Source: Oceaniradius stylonematis (GTDB taxonomy: Bacteria > Pseudomonadota > Alphaproteobacteria > Rhizobiales > Rhizobiaceae). From it: a stretch of 35,296 nucleotides of DNA. Both the position numbers and the translations under genes were made by a program. The notes under the pieces are model-generated. The model saw nothing but the letters and a program-made list of their open reading frames with translations, was not told where the DNA came from and made no database searches. This document shows, piece after piece, positions 8,077 to 18,325 of the stretch. Every line of letters begins with the position of its first letter. Position 1 is the stretch's first letter. The stretch is taken from assembly GCF_003149475.2 (NCBI RefSeq), contig NZ_QFWV02000009.1, positions 22,114 to 57,409 on the forward strand. Reading direction: 5' to 3'.

Positions 8077-9606
8077 TCAATCGTCGCGCGTGATGGTCCA
8101 GATGCGGCCGGCGGCGAGCGTTCGCCATTCGGTCATCGTTCCATCCGGCCAGATCACGCGGATCTCCGCCGTCTCGGCGTCGCCGAGGCCGAAATGCTGA
8201 GGCAGGGCCGATCCGCCGGCATGGCCGCCGCCGATGGTGATCTCGCGCGTGTGAATGCGGCCATCGATCCGCGATTCAACGATTGCGCCCACCGCGTTGA
8301 TATTGCTGCCCGATTGGCGGACATCGACCATCAGCCAATTGCCCGCGTGGGGCGTTGCGTTTTCATGCACCTCCAGCGGCGCGCGGCGGTTGACGACGAT
8401 CAGGTCCAGTTTCCCGTCGGCGTTCAGGTCGGCGAGCGCGGCGCCGCGAGCGCGGTCGGTCGTGGCGACGCCGGCCAGATGGGCGGTTTCGGCAAACGAG
8501 CCGTCCGGTTGCCGGACCAGCAGATTGTTGGGGTCTTCGATCGCATTGGAGGGCATCTGGTCGACATTGCCCTTGGCGATGAACAGATCGTCGCGGCCGT
8601 CATTGTCGACATCGCCGAATTCGGCATGCCACCCCGTCGACGGGCGTCCGTCGTCGCCGATGAACGGGCGGTGCGCGTAGGAGCCCATCTCGAAGGGTGC
8701 TGCTTCATAGCCCGTGTCGGTTGCGATCTGCAGGAGCTGGTCGCCCATCGACGTGGACATCACTTCGGCGCGGCCGTCGCCGGTCAGGTCGCGCGCGGCG
8801 ATCCCCATGCCCCACAAGGACACGTTCGGCCAACCGTCGGTTTCATCGAGGAAGCGCAACGTCTCGAGATCGAGCTTCTGCTCCGATCCGCCGCGGACAT
8901 AGTAATGGCGATCGTTGGAGATGCGCAGAAAGGGCCTGCCCAGGCGCCGTTCGTCGGAAATCAGCATGGACAGCGCACAAAAGCCGGGCTCGATGCGGAT
9001 CGGCGGAGCAAAGCGGCGGCCGGCCGGCCGGTGCAGTTCGTTGGCATCGCACGCTTCGAACGGGCCTTCGGGATCGGCACGGTCGACATAATTGCCGACC
9101 GCCAGGGTCGGCCAGTGCTGCCCGTCTTCCCATGTGGCGGAAAAGGACGTCGACCAGCCATTGCCCGGCGCCAGGGCCCATTGAGCGGTTGCATCGGTGA
9201 AGCGGCAATCTGCTCCGCCCTTCAGGATCACGTTCGGGCCGACCCGCAGGACGACCAGGTCCATATGGCCGTCGCTGTCGATGTCGAGCGGGTAGGCGCC
9301 GGTAACGCCGGTGAGTTCGGGCAGGCCGGCGCCGCGTTCGAACCGGACCGGCGCGCCCGGCGCTTCGCTGACGTTGACGAAAAGCCGTGCCGGGTTTTCG
9401 CCGCCTGCAGCATAGGCGTCGGGTCTGGCATCGCCATTGCAGTCGAAGACCGCCACGCCGCCGCCGACGAAGTGCTCCCATCCGCCCGCATAGATGTGCT
9501 GGACCGGCAGATCGGCGGAGCGGTCGACAAAGACCGGATGATCGCCATTGGCGTGCGCCGGCGCGGCATGGGCGAGCAAGGCGATGAGGAGGATCGCCCG
9601 CCTCAT
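8077..9606 (-). CDS. Secreted FG-GAP/VCBS repeat protein with ASPIC/UnbV domain
   Basis: This is a 509-residue CRTAC1-like protein with a clear signal peptide (about residues 1-19, cleavage near AHA-N). Five calcium-loop-like Dx(D/N)xDGxxD motifs mark beta-propeller blades: near residues 55, 108, 273, 332 and 393. An ASPIC/UnbV domain occupies about 436-498 (INAVGA, LPQHFGLG and WPDGT motifs). No enzymatic function is known for the family; it probably binds calcium and acts in the periplasm or outside the cell. The ATG overlaps the ROK gene's stop in an ATGA, so translation is probably coupled. The next gene downstream, on the other strand, is an exported di-haem peroxidase, which suggests a periplasmic redox or modification pair. 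That link is inference. Confidence 0.85.
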   Translation of the reverse strand: MRRAILLIALLAHAAPAHANGDHPVFVDRSADLPVQHIYAGGWEHFVGGGVAVFDCNGDARPDAYAAGGENPARLFVNVSEAPGAPVRFERGAGLPELTGVTGAYPLDIDSDGHMDLVVLRVGPNVILKGGADCRFTDATAQWALAPGNGWSTSFSATWEDGQHWPTLAVGNYVDRADPEGPFEACDANELHRPAGRRFAPPIRIEPGFCALSMLISDERRLGRPFLRISNDRHYYVRGGSEQKLDLETLRFLDETDGWPNVSLWGMGIAARDLTGDGRAEVMSTSMGDQLLQIATDTGYEAAPFEMGSYAHRPFIGDDGRPSTGWHAEFGDVDNDGRDDLFIAKGNVDQMPSNAIEDPNNLLVRQPDGSFAETAHLAGVATTDRARGAALADLNADGKLDLIVVNRRAPLEVHENATPHAGNWLMVDVRQSGSNINAVGAIVESRIDGRIHTREITIGGGHAGGSALPQHFGLGDAETAEIRVIWPDGTMTEWRTLAAGRIWTITRDD

Positions 9607-10880
9607 TTTCCGGTTGTCTGCGCGCCGAGAAGATCGTCCGTCACGGCGGCGAGCGCCAAAGCGGCCGCGCCTTGCGCCCAGATCATGTCACCCCAGGCAT
9701 GGGTTTCAACGCGCGGGCCCTTGGCATGGGTCGCCGGCGAGAGACTGGTCATCTCGGCGAGCACGTCGCGCGCATAAAGATAGTCGTAGCGCATGCGCGC
9801 GCCCGAAAGGATGATCAGACCGGGATCGAAAAGCGTGACGACATTGGCGAGCCCCAGCGCGAGGAAGCGCCCGGCGCGATGGAAGATCGAGCGCGCGGCG
9901 GCGTTGCCGGCCTTGGCGTGGCTGAACAGGCTTTCGAGGATGATCTGCGGTTCGCGCTCGGCGCTGGTCCAGTTGAGCGCGGTCGATGCCTCGCGCACCA
10001 GCGCATAGTCGGCGACATAGGCTTCAAGGCAGCCGCGCTGGCCGCAGCGGCACAGCGCGCCGTCCAGATGCACCTTGGTGTGGCCAAGCTCCATGCCCAT
10101 GCCGCCGGCGCCGCGATAGATCTCGTGATTGACGACCAGCCCCATGCCGACGCCGTGCTCGATGGTGACGACGGCAAAGTCGGGCAGGGCGCGTCCGGCG
10201 CCGAACCAGAGTTCGGCCATGGTCAAGAGGTTGGCGTCATTGTCGACAGAAACCGGCTTGCCGATCCGCTCGGCCACCATTTCGGCCAGCGGCACATCGG
10301 TGTCGGCCATGATGGGCGACCATTGGATGCGGCCGCGGTCGGCGTCGACGAAGCCGGGCACGCCAAGGCCGACGGCGGCCAGGTCGTCGCGACCGAGGCG
10401 GGCGGCCCGGAGCGCCGCGTCGAGCATGTCGGCGGTTTCGGTGAGGATGTCGGCGGTCGAATGACGCGCATGGGCGCGGGGCGCGCTGGCCTCACCGATC
10501 CGGTTGCCGGCAAAGTCGACGATCACCGCGGAATGGCTGGGCGAGGACAGTTTGATGCCGGCGACAAAGCGGGCCCCGGGCCGCACGCTGAGCGCCACGG
10601 GTGGCCGTCCGCGTCCGCTTTCGGCGTCGCGTTGCGGCGAGCCGGTCTCGCGGATCAGGCCGGTGTCGATCAGCTCGGACGTGATTGCGGTGACCGAGCC
10701 CGGGCTTATGCCGACCTTGCGGGCCACATCGACGCGCGCGATCGAGCCGGCCGCACGGATTGCCTCGAAGACCTGCTGGCGCAACGGCTTGATCGAACTG
10801 GACAGGGGCGGCGTCAGCGGGCCGCATCCGGTCGGTGCGAGATTTGGCAAATCCCTGCGCAAAAGGACGTCAACGGCCAT
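9603..10880 (-). CDS. xylR: ROK-family transcriptional regulator, likely xylose repressor
   Basis: The 425-residue protein has an N-terminal winged helix-turn-helix (about residues 33-80, with the SRxDVARK-like and SPGSVTAITSELI segments) followed by a ROK sugar-binding/kinase-like domain. ROK features are visible: GLGVPGFVD near 171-179, D213-N-D215-A-N in the sugar-binding loop, E264-L-G-H267 and the zinc site C277-R-C-G-Q-R-G-C284. In the family such proteins are usually repressors released by the sugar. It diverges from xylF across an AT-rich promoter region, which supports control of the xylose operon; the gene symbol rests on that context. The start ATG at 10880 has only a weak ribosome site. 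It is followed by the coupled FG-GAP gene. Confidence 0.88.
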   Translation of the reverse strand: MAVDVLLRRDLPNLAPTGCGPLTPPLSSSIKPLRQQVFEAIRAAGSIARVDVARKVGISPGSVTAITSELIDTGLIRETGSPQRDAESGRGRPPVALSVRPGARFVAGIKLSSPSHSAVIVDFAGNRIGEASAPRAHARHSTADILTETADMLDAALRAARLGRDDLAAVGLGVPGFVDADRGRIQWSPIMADTDVPLAEMVAERIGKPVSVDNDANLLTMAELWFGAGRALPDFAVVTIEHGVGMGLVVNHEIYRGAGGMGMELGHTKVHLDGALCRCGQRGCLEAYVADYALVREASTALNWTSAEREPQIILESLFSHAKAGNAAARSIFHRAGRFLALGLANVVTLFDPGLIILSGARMRYDYLYARDVLAEMTSLSPATHAKGPRVETHAWGDMIWAQGAAALALAAVTDDLLGAQTTGK

Positions 10881-10997
10881 TTTCTTCAGGCGCCGACATA
10901 AATAATGGCGTTCCGGCGACCGGGATCGCGTTGAAACACGCCATGTCGGCGCTTCCTCCCAAGCCGAGGGTAGTCTTTTTCAGCGAAAGGCGTCAAA

Positions 10998-11032
10998 TTA
11001 ATTTTGACAATTGAATTTAATATGCGATGGTG
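10998..11032 (+). promoter_or_regulatory. xylF promoter with AT-rich imperfect dyad
   Basis: This stretch is strikingly AT-rich for the window. A consensus -35 hexamer TTGACA sits at 11004-11009, but the -10 at 17-base spacing (around 11026-11032) is poor. An imperfect dyad at 10998-11020 (TTAATTTTGAC with ATTGAATTTAA, 7 of 11 pairs matching) overlaps the -35 and is a plausible ROK repressor operator. The exact transcription start cannot be assigned by eye. Confidence 0.5.
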
Positions 11033-11089
11033 TCGTACGGCCTTACGGTCGCCGCGCCGGAGGAGGCGCACATACGGGAGGAAATCATC

Positions 11090-12118
11090 ATGCGTAAAGC
11101 AATCGTGCTTGCGGCCGCCTTGGCTGTGGGACTGTCTTCAACCGCCCTGGCCCAGGACAGCGTTACCGTCGGCGTGAGCTGGTCGAATTTCCAGGAAGAA
11201 CGCTGGAAAACGGACGAAGCGGCGATCAAGGCCGCGCTTGAGGAAGCGGGCGCCGAATATGTGTCGGCGGACGCCCAATCATCGTCCGCCAAGCAATTGT
11301 CGGACATTGAAAGCCTGATTGCGCAGGGCGTCGATGCGCTGATCATCCTGGCTCAGGACGCCCAGGCGATCGGGCCCGCCGTGCAGGCGGCTGCCGACGA
11401 AGGGATTCCCGTGGTCGGCTATGACCGGCTGATCGAGGATGCGCGCGCTTTCTACCTGACCTTCGACAATATCGAGGTCGGGCGGATGCAGGCGCGCGCC
11501 GTTTTCGCCGCGCAGCCCACCGGCAACTATGTCATGATCAAGGGCTCGGCGCAGGACCCGAACGCAGACTTCCTGCGCGGCGGCCAGCAGGAGGTGCTGC
11601 AGGAAGCCATCGATGCCGGCGACATCACCATTGTCGGCGAGGCCTATACGGACGGCTGGCTTCCGGCCAACGCCCAGCGCAACATGGAGCAGATCCTGAC
11701 TGCCAACGACAACAATGTCGATGCGGTCGTCGCCTCCAATGACGGAACCGCCGGCGGCGTCGTTGCCGCGCTCACCGCACAGGGCATGGAGGGCATTCCC
11801 GTCTCCGGCCAGGACGGCGACCATGCGGCGCTGAACCGCGTCGCGCTCGGTACCCAGACGGTATCGGTCTGGAAGGATGCGCGCGATCTGGGCCGCGCGG
11901 CCGGCGAGATCGCCGTTGCCATGGCCAACGGCACCGCGATGGGCGACATCGAGGGCGCGGCGGCGTGGACATCGCCCGCCGGCACCGAGATGACCGCCCG
12001 GTTCCTCGAGCCGGTTCCGGTCACCGCCGACAATCTGACGGTGGTCGTCGATGCGGGCTGGATCGACCAGGAAACGCTCTGTCAGGGCGTGACCGGCGGT
12101 CCCGCTCCCTGCAACTGA
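11090..12118 (+). CDS. xylF: D-xylose ABC transporter substrate-binding protein
   Basis: This 342-residue periplasmic binding protein of the sugar-binding type 1 (RbsB/XylF) fold captures D-xylose for XylH/XylG. The signal peptide (MRKAIVLAAALAVGLSSTALAQ) ends near residue 22. The mature part opens with VGVSWSNFQEERWKTDEA, which resembles XylF more than RbsB, and the GVDALIIL, GYDRLI and SNDGTAGG segments mark the two-lobe binding fold. A GGGAGGA lies 6 bases before the ATG at 11090; the upstream in-frame start at 11027 would place the signal sequence internally. It is the first gene of the xylose operon. A hairpin without a T-run follows, which could favour high xylF mRNA levels relative to the membrane genes. 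Confidence 0.93.
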   Translation: MRKAIVLAAALAVGLSSTALAQDSVTVGVSWSNFQEERWKTDEAAIKAALEEAGAEYVSADAQSSSAKQLSDIESLIAQGVDALIILAQDAQAIGPAVQAAADEGIPVVGYDRLIEDARAFYLTFDNIEVGRMQARAVFAAQPTGNYVMIKGSAQDPNADFLRGGQQEVLQEAIDAGDITIVGEAYTDGWLPANAQRNMEQILTANDNNVDAVVASNDGTAGGVVAALTAQGMEGIPVSGQDGDHAALNRVALGTQTVSVWKDARDLGRAAGEIAVAMANGTAMGDIEGAAAWTSPAGTEMTARFLEPVPVTADNLTVVVDAGWIDQETLCQGVTGGPAPCN

Positions 12119-12137
12119 TCGCAGCCTGACACCCGCT

Positions 12138-12165
12138 CTCTCCCGCGCGCCGATGCGCGGGGGAG
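12138..12165 (+). other. mRNA hairpin between xylF and xylH
   Basis: CTCTCCCGCGC (12138-12148) pairs with GCGCGGGGGAG (12155-12165) in an 11-pair stem with one G-T wobble and a 6-base loop. No T-run follows, so it is unlikely to be an intrinsic terminator. Its position after the binding-protein gene fits an RNA-stabilising or partial-termination element, as known in other sugar ABC operons; that role is inferred. Confidence 0.5.
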
Positions 12166-12191
12166 GGCGCCCTCATTTCCGGAGTTAGGCC

Positions 12192-13487
12192 GTGAGCGAC
12201 AGCCCCGCCCTGCCGAAAGCCGCGCCCGGCATGCGCAATCTTGCGCGGACGCTTGAGATCGACACCCGTCTTCTGGGCATGATCGGCGCATTCATCGCGC
12301 TGTGCCTGGTGTTCCATTTCCTGACCGACGGGCGGTTTCTGACGCCGCGCAACATCTTCAACCTGACCATCCAGACCGTCTCCGTCGGCATCATGGCGAC
12401 CGGCATGGTGTTCGTCATCGTCACGCGGCACATCGACCTGTCGGTCGGCTCGCTGCTGGCGACCTGTTCGGCGATGATGGCGATGACCCAGACGCTGGTG
12501 ACGCCGGAATGGCTGGGGCTCGGCCTCAACCACCCGCTGACGGCGCCGGCCGCGATCGTCGTCGGGCTCGGAACCGGGATCGTCATCGGCGCCTTCCACG
12601 GCTGGCTGATCGGCTATCTGGGCATTCCGGCCTTCATCGTCACGCTGGGCGGGCTTCTTGTCTGGCGCAACGTCGCCTGGTATCTGACCAACGGGCAGAC
12701 GATCGGCCCGCTCGACGGCAATTTCCAGCTCTTCGGCGGCATTGGCGGCACGCTGGGCGAAACCTGGAGCTGGGTCTTCGGACTGATCTGCGCAGCGGCG
12801 GCGCTCTATGCGATCTGGCAGTCGCGGCGCAACAAGATCAGCCACGATTTTCCGGTCAAACCGCTGTGGGCGGAAATCGCGCTGGGCGCGCTCGTGACCG
12901 CCGCGATCCTCGGCTTCATCGCCATCCTCAATGCCTACCAGATCCCGGAACGCCGGCTGGAGCGCATGTTCGAGGCGCGCGGCGAGGTGCTGCCGGAGGG
13001 CTTCACCGCCGGATACGGGCTGCCGATCTCGGTGCTCTTGCTGATCGCGGTCGCGGTAACGATGACGATTATCGCCAACCGCACGCGGCTTGGCCGTTAC
13101 ATCTTTGCCACCGGCGGCAATCCGGACGCGGCTGAACTGTCGGGCATCAACACGCGCCTCTTGACGGTTAAAGTGTTCATCATGATGGGCATTTTGTGCG
13201 CGATCAGCGCGGTCGTCGCCTCCTCGCGCCAGACGTTCCATTCCAACGACATCGGCACGCTGGACGAGTTGCGCGTCATCGCCGCCGCCGTCATCGGCGG
13301 CACGGCGCTGGCCGGCGGGGTCGGCACGATCTACGGGGCGATCCTGGGTGCGCTCATCATGCAGTCGCTGCAATCGGGCATGGCGATGGTCGGCGTCGAT
13401 GCGCCGTTCCAGAACATCGTCGTCGGCACGGTTCTCGTCGTCGCCGTCCTGATCGACACGATCTACCGCAAGCGGACGGGAGACTGA
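12192..13487 (+). CDS. xylH: D-xylose ABC transporter permease
   Basis: This 431-residue inner-membrane permease of the BPD_transp_2 (RbsC/XylH) family forms the xylose channel with XylG. Many hydrophobic helices are visible, from the first at about residues 29-45 through the last near 405-425. The [22 protein letters not shown] stretch near 73-94 and the conserved GG-x-LAGG-x-G segment ([14 protein letters not shown] near 370-383) are family hallmarks. XylH proteins are longer than RbsC, as here, through an extra cytoplasmic/membrane region around 195-260. The start is a GTG with CGGAG about 9 bases upstream. The ATPase gene starts 2 bases after its stop. Confidence 0.93.
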   Translation: MSDSPALPKAAPGMRNLARTLEIDTRLLGMIGAFIALCLVFHFLTDGRFLTPRNIFNLTIQTVSVGIMATGMVFVIVTRHIDLSVGSLLATCSAMMAMTQTLVTPEWLGLGLNHPLTAPAAIVVGLGTGIVIGAFHGWLIGYLGIPAFIVTLGGLLVWRNVAWYLTNGQTIGPLDGNFQLFGGIGGTLGETWSWVFGLICAAAALYAIWQSRRNKISHDFPVKPLWAEIALGALVTAAILGFIAILNAYQIPERRLERMFEARGEVLPEGFTAGYGLPISVLLLIAVAVTMTIIANRTRLGRYIFATGGNPDAAELSGINTRLLTVKVFIMMGILCAISAVVASSRQTFHSNDIGTLDELRVIAAAVIGGTALAGGVGTIYGAILGALIMQSLQSGMAMVGVDAPFQNIVVGTVLVVAVLIDTIYRKRTGD

Positions 13488-13489
13488 CC

Positions 13490-14260
13490 ATGGCCGACAC
13501 GATCGATCGTTCCGGCACGCCGCTTGTGGAGATGCGCGACATCTCGATCGCCTTCGGCGGCATCAAGGCTGTCAACCACGTCTCCGTCGATCTGTTTCCG
13601 GGCGAGGTGGTCGGGCTTCTCGGCCACAATGGCGCCGGCAAGTCGACGCTGATCAAATGCCTTTCGGGCGCCTACCGGATGGATGCGGGCGAGATCTTCA
13701 TCAATGGCGACAAGGCGGCGATCAACAATCCGCGCGATGCGCGGCGCTACAACATCGAGACCATCTACCAGACGCTGGCGCTTGCCGACAATCTGGACGC
13801 CGCCTCGAACCTGTTTCTGGGCCGCGAGCTGACAACGCCGGTGGGGCTTGTCGACGATGCGCGCATGGAGGCCGAAACCCGTCAGATCATGGGCCGGCTC
13901 AATCCGAACTTCCAGAAGTTCTCCGCGCCGGTCTCGGCGCTTTCGGGCGGCCAGCGCCAGTCGGTGGCGATCGCCCGCGCGGTCTATTTCAACGCCAGGA
14001 TCCTGATCATGGACGAGCCGACCGCCGCGCTCGGGCCGCAGGAAACGCGCATGGTCGCCGACCTGATCGACGAGTTGAAGCGACAGGGTCTGGGCATCTT
14101 CCTGATCGATCACGATGTGCACCAGGTCAAGGAACTGTGCGACCGGGCGGCAGTGATGAAGAATGGCGAACTGGTCGGCGTCGTCGATGTGGACTCGGTC
14201 TCGGTCGATGACATTCTGGCGATGATCATCGCCGGCAAAAAGCCGCAAATGGCAGCGTGA
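13490..14260 (+). CDS. xylG: Sugar ABC transporter ATP-binding protein, single domain
   Basis: The 256-residue ATPase powers the xylose importer. It has a Walker A G45-HNGAGKST, the signature LSGGQ at 151-155, Walker B ILIMDEP from 171, and the switch histidine H208 in LIDHD. Enterobacterial XylG is a double-domain protein of about 510 residues; this one is half that size, as in many alphaproteobacterial sugar importers, and would work as a homodimer. The start at 13490 follows the xylH stop by 2 bases and the domain begins about 12 residues in; the longer open frame upstream lies inside xylH and is discarded. The stop overlaps the start of xylB. Confidence 0.93.
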   Translation: MADTIDRSGTPLVEMRDISIAFGGIKAVNHVSVDLFPGEVVGLLGHNGAGKSTLIKCLSGAYRMDAGEIFINGDKAAINNPRDARRYNIETIYQTLALADNLDAASNLFLGRELTTPVGLVDDARMEAETRQIMGRLNPNFQKFSAPVSALSGGQRQSVAIARAVYFNARILIMDEPTAALGPQETRMVADLIDELKRQGLGIFLIDHDVHQVKELCDRAAVMKNGELVGVVDVDSVSVDDILAMIIAGKKPQMAA

Positions 14261-15696
14261 TGTATATCGGTCTCGACCTGGGCACGTCCGGCCTCAAGGG
14301 GCTGGTCATCGACGAGCGCCAGTCGGTCGTCGGCGAGGCGCATGAGGCGCTGACCGTGTCGCGCCCCCATCCGGGCTGGTCGGAGCAGGCGCCGAGCGAC
14401 TGGCTGGCTGCAGCCGAAAGCGTTCTCGATCAACTTGCCAAGGCGCACGACCTGTCCGCCGTGCGGGCGATCGGCCTTTCGGGCCAGATGCACGGGGCGA
14501 CGCTGCTGGACGCGTCCGATGCCGTCTTGCGGCCCTGCATGCTGTGGAACGACACGCGCAGCCACGAACAGGCGGCGGCGATGGATGCCGATCCCGAGTT
14601 CCGCGCGGTGACGGGCAACATCGTCTTTCCCGGATTCACCGCGCCCAAGGTCGCCTGGGTGCGCGACAATGAACCCGACATTTTCGAACGCATTGCCAAG
14701 GTGCTGCTGCCGAAGGACTATCTGCGCCTGTGGCTGACGGGCGGCTATCATTCCGACAAGTCGGATTCGGCCGGAACGGCGTGGCTCGACACGGGCAAGC
14801 GCGTCTGGTCGAAAAGACTTCTGGCCAAGACGGGTTTGGGCATGATCCACATGCCGGCACTGGTCGACGGAAGCGATGTGACGGGCAAGCTGCGCGCCGA
14901 GATCATGGACCGGTGGGGCTTGTCTGGAGACTGTGTCGTCGCAGGCGGCGGCGGCGACAATGCCGCGTCGGCGATCGGCGCCGGCGTTACTGAGGCAGGC
15001 GAGGCGTTCGTGTCGCTGGGCACGTCGGGCGTGCTGTTTGCGGCATGCGATGCCTATGCGCCGGCGCCGGAGACCGCAGTCCACACATTCTGTCACGCAT
15101 TACCCCGTACCTGGCACCAGATGGGGGTGATCCTGTCCGCGACCGACGCGCTCAACTGGTATGCATTGCTTGTGGGCGATGATCCCGCCGCGCTGACCGG
15201 CGCGCTCGGCGATCTCGCCGCGCCGGGCCGGACGCTGTTCCTGCCCTATCTTGGCGGCGAGCGCACACCGCACAATGACGCCGCCGTGCGTGGCGCGCTC
15301 ATCGGGCTCGAGCATGCCAGCGACCGCGACGCGGTCACCCGCGCCGTGCTCGAAGGGGTCGTTCATGCCGTACGCGACTGCCGCGACGCGCTGGCTGCGA
15401 CGGGCACCCGGTTCGACCGGCTTCTGGCTGTCGGCGGCGGCGCCAAATCGGACTACTGGCTCAAGGCGCTGGCGACATCGCTGGCAGTGCCGATCGACGT
15501 ACCGGTCGCCGGCGATTTCGGCGGCGCGTTTGGCGCCGCGCGCCTTGCGATGATGGCTGCCGGCGATCTCGATGCGTCGGGCCTGAACCCGCCACCGATC
15601 GCCAAGACGGTTGATCCCGATGCGGCGCTGGCCGACGCGTTCGCCGGCGCCCATGTGCGCTATCAAACCGCCTATGCCCAGACGAGGATGCTGTGA
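14260..15696 (+). CDS. xylB: Xylulokinase
   Basis: This FGGY-family kinase phosphorylates D-xylulose to xylulose 5-phosphate for the pentose phosphate pathway. The 478-residue protein has the N-terminal phosphate loop [13 protein letters not shown], the substrate segment GLSGQMHG near 71-78, MLWNDTRS near 92-99, and a GGGAKSDYW motif near 390 typical of XylB. The ATG at 14260 shares its A with the stop of xylG (TGATG), which implies coupled translation; a GTG one codon earlier is the only close alternative. Its own stop overlaps the xylA start in the same manner, so xylG-xylB-xylA form a tightly coupled set. Confidence 0.95.
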   Translation: MYIGLDLGTSGLKGLVIDERQSVVGEAHEALTVSRPHPGWSEQAPSDWLAAAESVLDQLAKAHDLSAVRAIGLSGQMHGATLLDASDAVLRPCMLWNDTRSHEQAAAMDADPEFRAVTGNIVFPGFTAPKVAWVRDNEPDIFERIAKVLLPKDYLRLWLTGGYHSDKSDSAGTAWLDTGKRVWSKRLLAKTGLGMIHMPALVDGSDVTGKLRAEIMDRWGLSGDCVVAGGGGDNAASAIGAGVTEAGEAFVSLGTSGVLFAACDAYAPAPETAVHTFCHALPRTWHQMGVILSATDALNWYALLVGDDPAALTGALGDLAAPGRTLFLPYLGGERTPHNDAAVRGALIGLEHASDRDAVTRAVLEGVVHAVRDCRDALAATGTRFDRLLAVGGGAKSDYWLKALATSLAVPIDVPVAGDFGGAFGAARLAMMAAGDLDASGLNPPPIAKTVDPDAALADAFAGAHVRYQTAYAQTRML

Positions 15697-17000
15697 TGAG
15701 CGACTTCTTCAAAGGAATCGAGCCGATCCGGTACGAGGGACCGGACGGCGCCAACCCGCTGGCTTACCGCCACTACAATGCGGACGAAGTGGTGATGGGC
15801 AAACGGCTGGAAGACCATTTGCGGTTCGCGGTCGCTTGGTGGCATTCGTTTGCCTGGCCGGGCGGCGATCCGTTCGGAGGCCAGACATTCGAGCGGCCAT
15901 GGTTCGGCGACACGATGGAGTTGGCCAAGCTGAAAGCCGACGTGGCCTTCGAGATGTTTGCGATCCTCGGCCAGCCGTTCTTCTGTTTCCACGATGCCGA
16001 TATCCGCCCCGAGGGCGACGGGTTTGCCGGCAATACGGCCAACCTTGAGGAGATGGTCGACTATATTGGCGCCAAGATGGAGGCGGTCGGCACAAAGCTG
16101 CTCTGGGGCACGGCGAACCTGTTCTCGCACCGGCGCTACATGGCCGGCGCGGCCACCAACCCCGATCCGGACGTTTTCGCTTTCGCGGCGGCGACGGTGA
16201 AGACCTGCATGGATGCGACGCACAAGCTCGGCGGCGCAAACTATGTCTTGTGGGGCGGCCGGGAGGGCTATGAGACGCTTTTGAACACCGACCTTGCGCG
16301 CGAGGACGCCCAGCTTGGCCGGTTCATGAACATGGTGGTCGAATACAAGCACAGGATCGGTTTTGACGGCACGATCCTGATCGAGCCCAAGCCGCAGGAG
16401 CCGACCAAGCACCAGTACGATTATGACGTCGCGACGGTCTTCGGTTTCCTGAAGCGCCACGGGCTGGAAGACGAGATCAAGGTCAATATCGAGCAGGGAC
16501 ACGCGATCCTCGCCGGTCATTCGTTCGAGCACGAGATTGCGCTTGCCACGGCGCTCGGCATTTTCGGTTCGATCGACATGAACCGGAACGACTACCAGTC
16601 CGGCTGGGACACCGATCAGTTTCCGAACAACGGGCCGGAGGTGACGCTCGCCTATTACGAAATTCTCAAGGCGGGCGGTTTCACCACGGGCGGCACGAAT
16701 TTCGACGCGAAACTCCGCCGCCAGTCGCTCGATCCCGAAGACCTGATCGCGGCGCATGTGGGCGGCATGGATGTGTGCGCCAAGGCACTCAAATCGGCGG
16801 TGGCGATGCTCGAAGACGGCACGTTGGAGCGGCTGCGCGCCGAGCGGTATTCGGGCTGGGATACGGACGACTCCCGGGCGCTGTTGAATCACGCCACGCT
16901 CGAACATTGCGAAGAATGCGTGCGGGACCGGCCGATCGACCCCCAACCGCGTTCGGGCAGGCAGGAGCGGCTCGAGAACATCGTCAACCGGTTCGTGTGA
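15696..17000 (+). CDS. xylA: Xylose isomerase
   Basis: This TIM-barrel enzyme converts D-xylose to D-xylulose using two divalent metal ions. At 434 residues it belongs to the longer class II type. The catalytic pair H99 and D102 lies in [14 protein letters not shown], the metal-binding E in IEPKPQEP, the NIEQGHA segment, DMNRND and GGTNFDAK are all present. It starts at the ATG that overlaps the xylB stop (TGATG). No signal peptide is present, so it is cytosolic. It ends the xylose operon: the next gene is 111 bases away and concerns a different pathway. No convincing intrinsic terminator is seen after it. Confidence 0.97.
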   Translation: MSDFFKGIEPIRYEGPDGANPLAYRHYNADEVVMGKRLEDHLRFAVAWWHSFAWPGGDPFGGQTFERPWFGDTMELAKLKADVAFEMFAILGQPFFCFHDADIRPEGDGFAGNTANLEEMVDYIGAKMEAVGTKLLWGTANLFSHRRYMAGAATNPDPDVFAFAAATVKTCMDATHKLGGANYVLWGGREGYETLLNTDLAREDAQLGRFMNMVVEYKHRIGFDGTILIEPKPQEPTKHQYDYDVATVFGFLKRHGLEDEIKVNIEQGHAILAGHSFEHEIALATALGIFGSIDMNRNDYQSGWDTDQFPNNGPEVTLAYYEILKAGGFTTGGTNFDAKLRRQSLDPEDLIAAHVGGMDVCAKALKSAVAMLEDGTLERLRAERYSGWDTDDSRALLNHATLEHCEECVRDRPIDPQPRSGRQERLENIVNRFV

Positions 17001-17111
17001 ACCTGCCGCGCCATGCATGGCCGGTGTGCCATCCATGTGGGAGGGGTATTGCGCGGTCGGGTGCGGCGGGTCTAGGTGGAGGCAAATCGCCAAAACCACG
17101 GGGTTCCGCCG

Positions 17112-18314
17112 ATGCTCCAGCCCGCCAAACCCGACCTTTCACCGTTCGACTGGGAAGATGCGTTCCGGCTCGAGGACCAACTGACCGACGATGAGCGGAT
17201 GATCCGCGATGCGGCGCGCTCCTATGCCGCCGACCGGCTGCAGCCGCGCGTGATCGACGCCTATCGCGAGGAGACGACCGATCCGTCGATCTTCGCCGAG
17301 ATGGGTGAGATGGGGCTTCTGGGCGTGACAATCCCGGAAGAGTATGGCGGTGTCGGCGCGGGCTATGTCTCCTACGGGCTTGTCGCCCGCGAGATCGAGC
17401 GGGTGGATTCAGGCTACCGGTCGATGATGAGCGTGCAATCCTCGCTCGTCATGTATCCGATCCACGCCTACGGCTCGGAGGAGCAGCGGACGAAATATCT
17501 GCCGAAGCTGGCTTCGGGCGAATGGATCGGTTGTTTCGGCCTGACCGAGCCGGACGCCGGCTCCGATCCGGGCGGGATGAAGACCGTCGCCAGAAAGACC
17601 GCCGATGGCTATGCGCTGTCGGGTTCGAAAATGTGGATCTCCAACGCGCCGATCGCCGACGTGTTCGTGGTCTGGGCGAAATCGGAAGCCCATGGCGGCA
17701 AGATCCGCGGCTTCGTGCTCGAAAAGGGGCTGAAAGGGCTGTCGGCGCCCAAGATCGGCGGCAAGCTGTCCCTGCGCGCCTCGATCACCGGTGAGATCGT
17801 CATGGACAATGTCGAGGTGGGCGAGGATGCGCTGCTGCCGCATGTCGAAGGGCTGAAAGGCCCGTTCGGCTGCCTCAACCGGGCGCGTTTCGGCATTTCC
17901 TGGGGCGTGATGGGCGCCGCCGAATTCTGCTGGCACGCGGCACGGCAATACGGGCTCGACCGGAAACAGTTCGGAAAGCCGCTGGCGCAGACGCAGCTCT
18001 TCCAGAAGAAGCTTGCCGACATGCAGACCGAGATCGCGCTGGGCCTGCAAGGCTCATTGCGGGTCGGGCGGCTGCTGGACGAGGGCGAGGCGGCGCCGGA
18101 GATGATCTCACTGGTCAAGCGCAACAATTGCGGCAAGGCGCTCGATGTGGCGCGCATGGCGCGCGACATGCATGGCGGCAACGGCATCTCCGAGGAGTTC
18201 CAGGTGTTCCGCCACATGGCCAACCTTGAAACCGTCAACACCTATGAAGGCACGCACGACGTGCACGCGCTGATCCTTGGCCGCGCCCAGACCGGATTGC
18301 AGGCGTTTTTCTGA
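17112..18314 (+). CDS. gcdH: Glutaryl-CoA dehydrogenase
   Basis: This FAD acyl-CoA dehydrogenase oxidatively decarboxylates glutaryl-CoA to crotonyl-CoA in lysine/tryptophan breakdown. The 400-residue protein has the family's [14 protein letters not shown] flavin segment near 143-156, R103 in [12 protein letters not shown] corresponding to the substrate arginine of human GCDH, and the catalytic glutamate E379 in [15 protein letters not shown], a hallmark that separates GCDH from other acyl-CoA dehydrogenases. An in-frame GTG at 17076 would add 12 residues; I chose the ATG at 17112 because the added residues show no conservation I recognise, although the ribosome site before it is weak. It stands alone without pathway partners. 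Confidence 0.92.
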   Translation: MLQPAKPDLSPFDWEDAFRLEDQLTDDERMIRDAARSYAADRLQPRVIDAYREETTDPSIFAEMGEMGLLGVTIPEEYGGVGAGYVSYGLVAREIERVDSGYRSMMSVQSSLVMYPIHAYGSEEQRTKYLPKLASGEWIGCFGLTEPDAGSDPGGMKTVARKTADGYALSGSKMWISNAPIADVFVVWAKSEAHGGKIRGFVLEKGLKGLSAPKIGGKLSLRASITGEIVMDNVEVGEDALLPHVEGLKGPFGCLNRARFGISWGVMGAAEFCWHAARQYGLDRKQFGKPLAQTQLFQKKLADMQTEIALGLQGSLRVGRLLDEGEAAPEMISLVKRNNCGKALDVARMARDMHGGNGISEEFQVFRHMANLETVNTYEGTHDVHALILGRAQTGLQAFF

Positions 18315-18325
18315 CGGCGTTCCAA

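Noticed and set aside
11027-11089. Upstream start for xylF at 11027
   Set aside because: It would put 21 residues before a complete signal peptide and overlap the promoter region; the ATG at 11090 has a strong ribosome site.
17010-17021. Perfect palindrome GCCATGCATGGC after xylA
   Set aside because: It is short, has no T-run or partner copy, and has no clear link to a promoter; probably chance.
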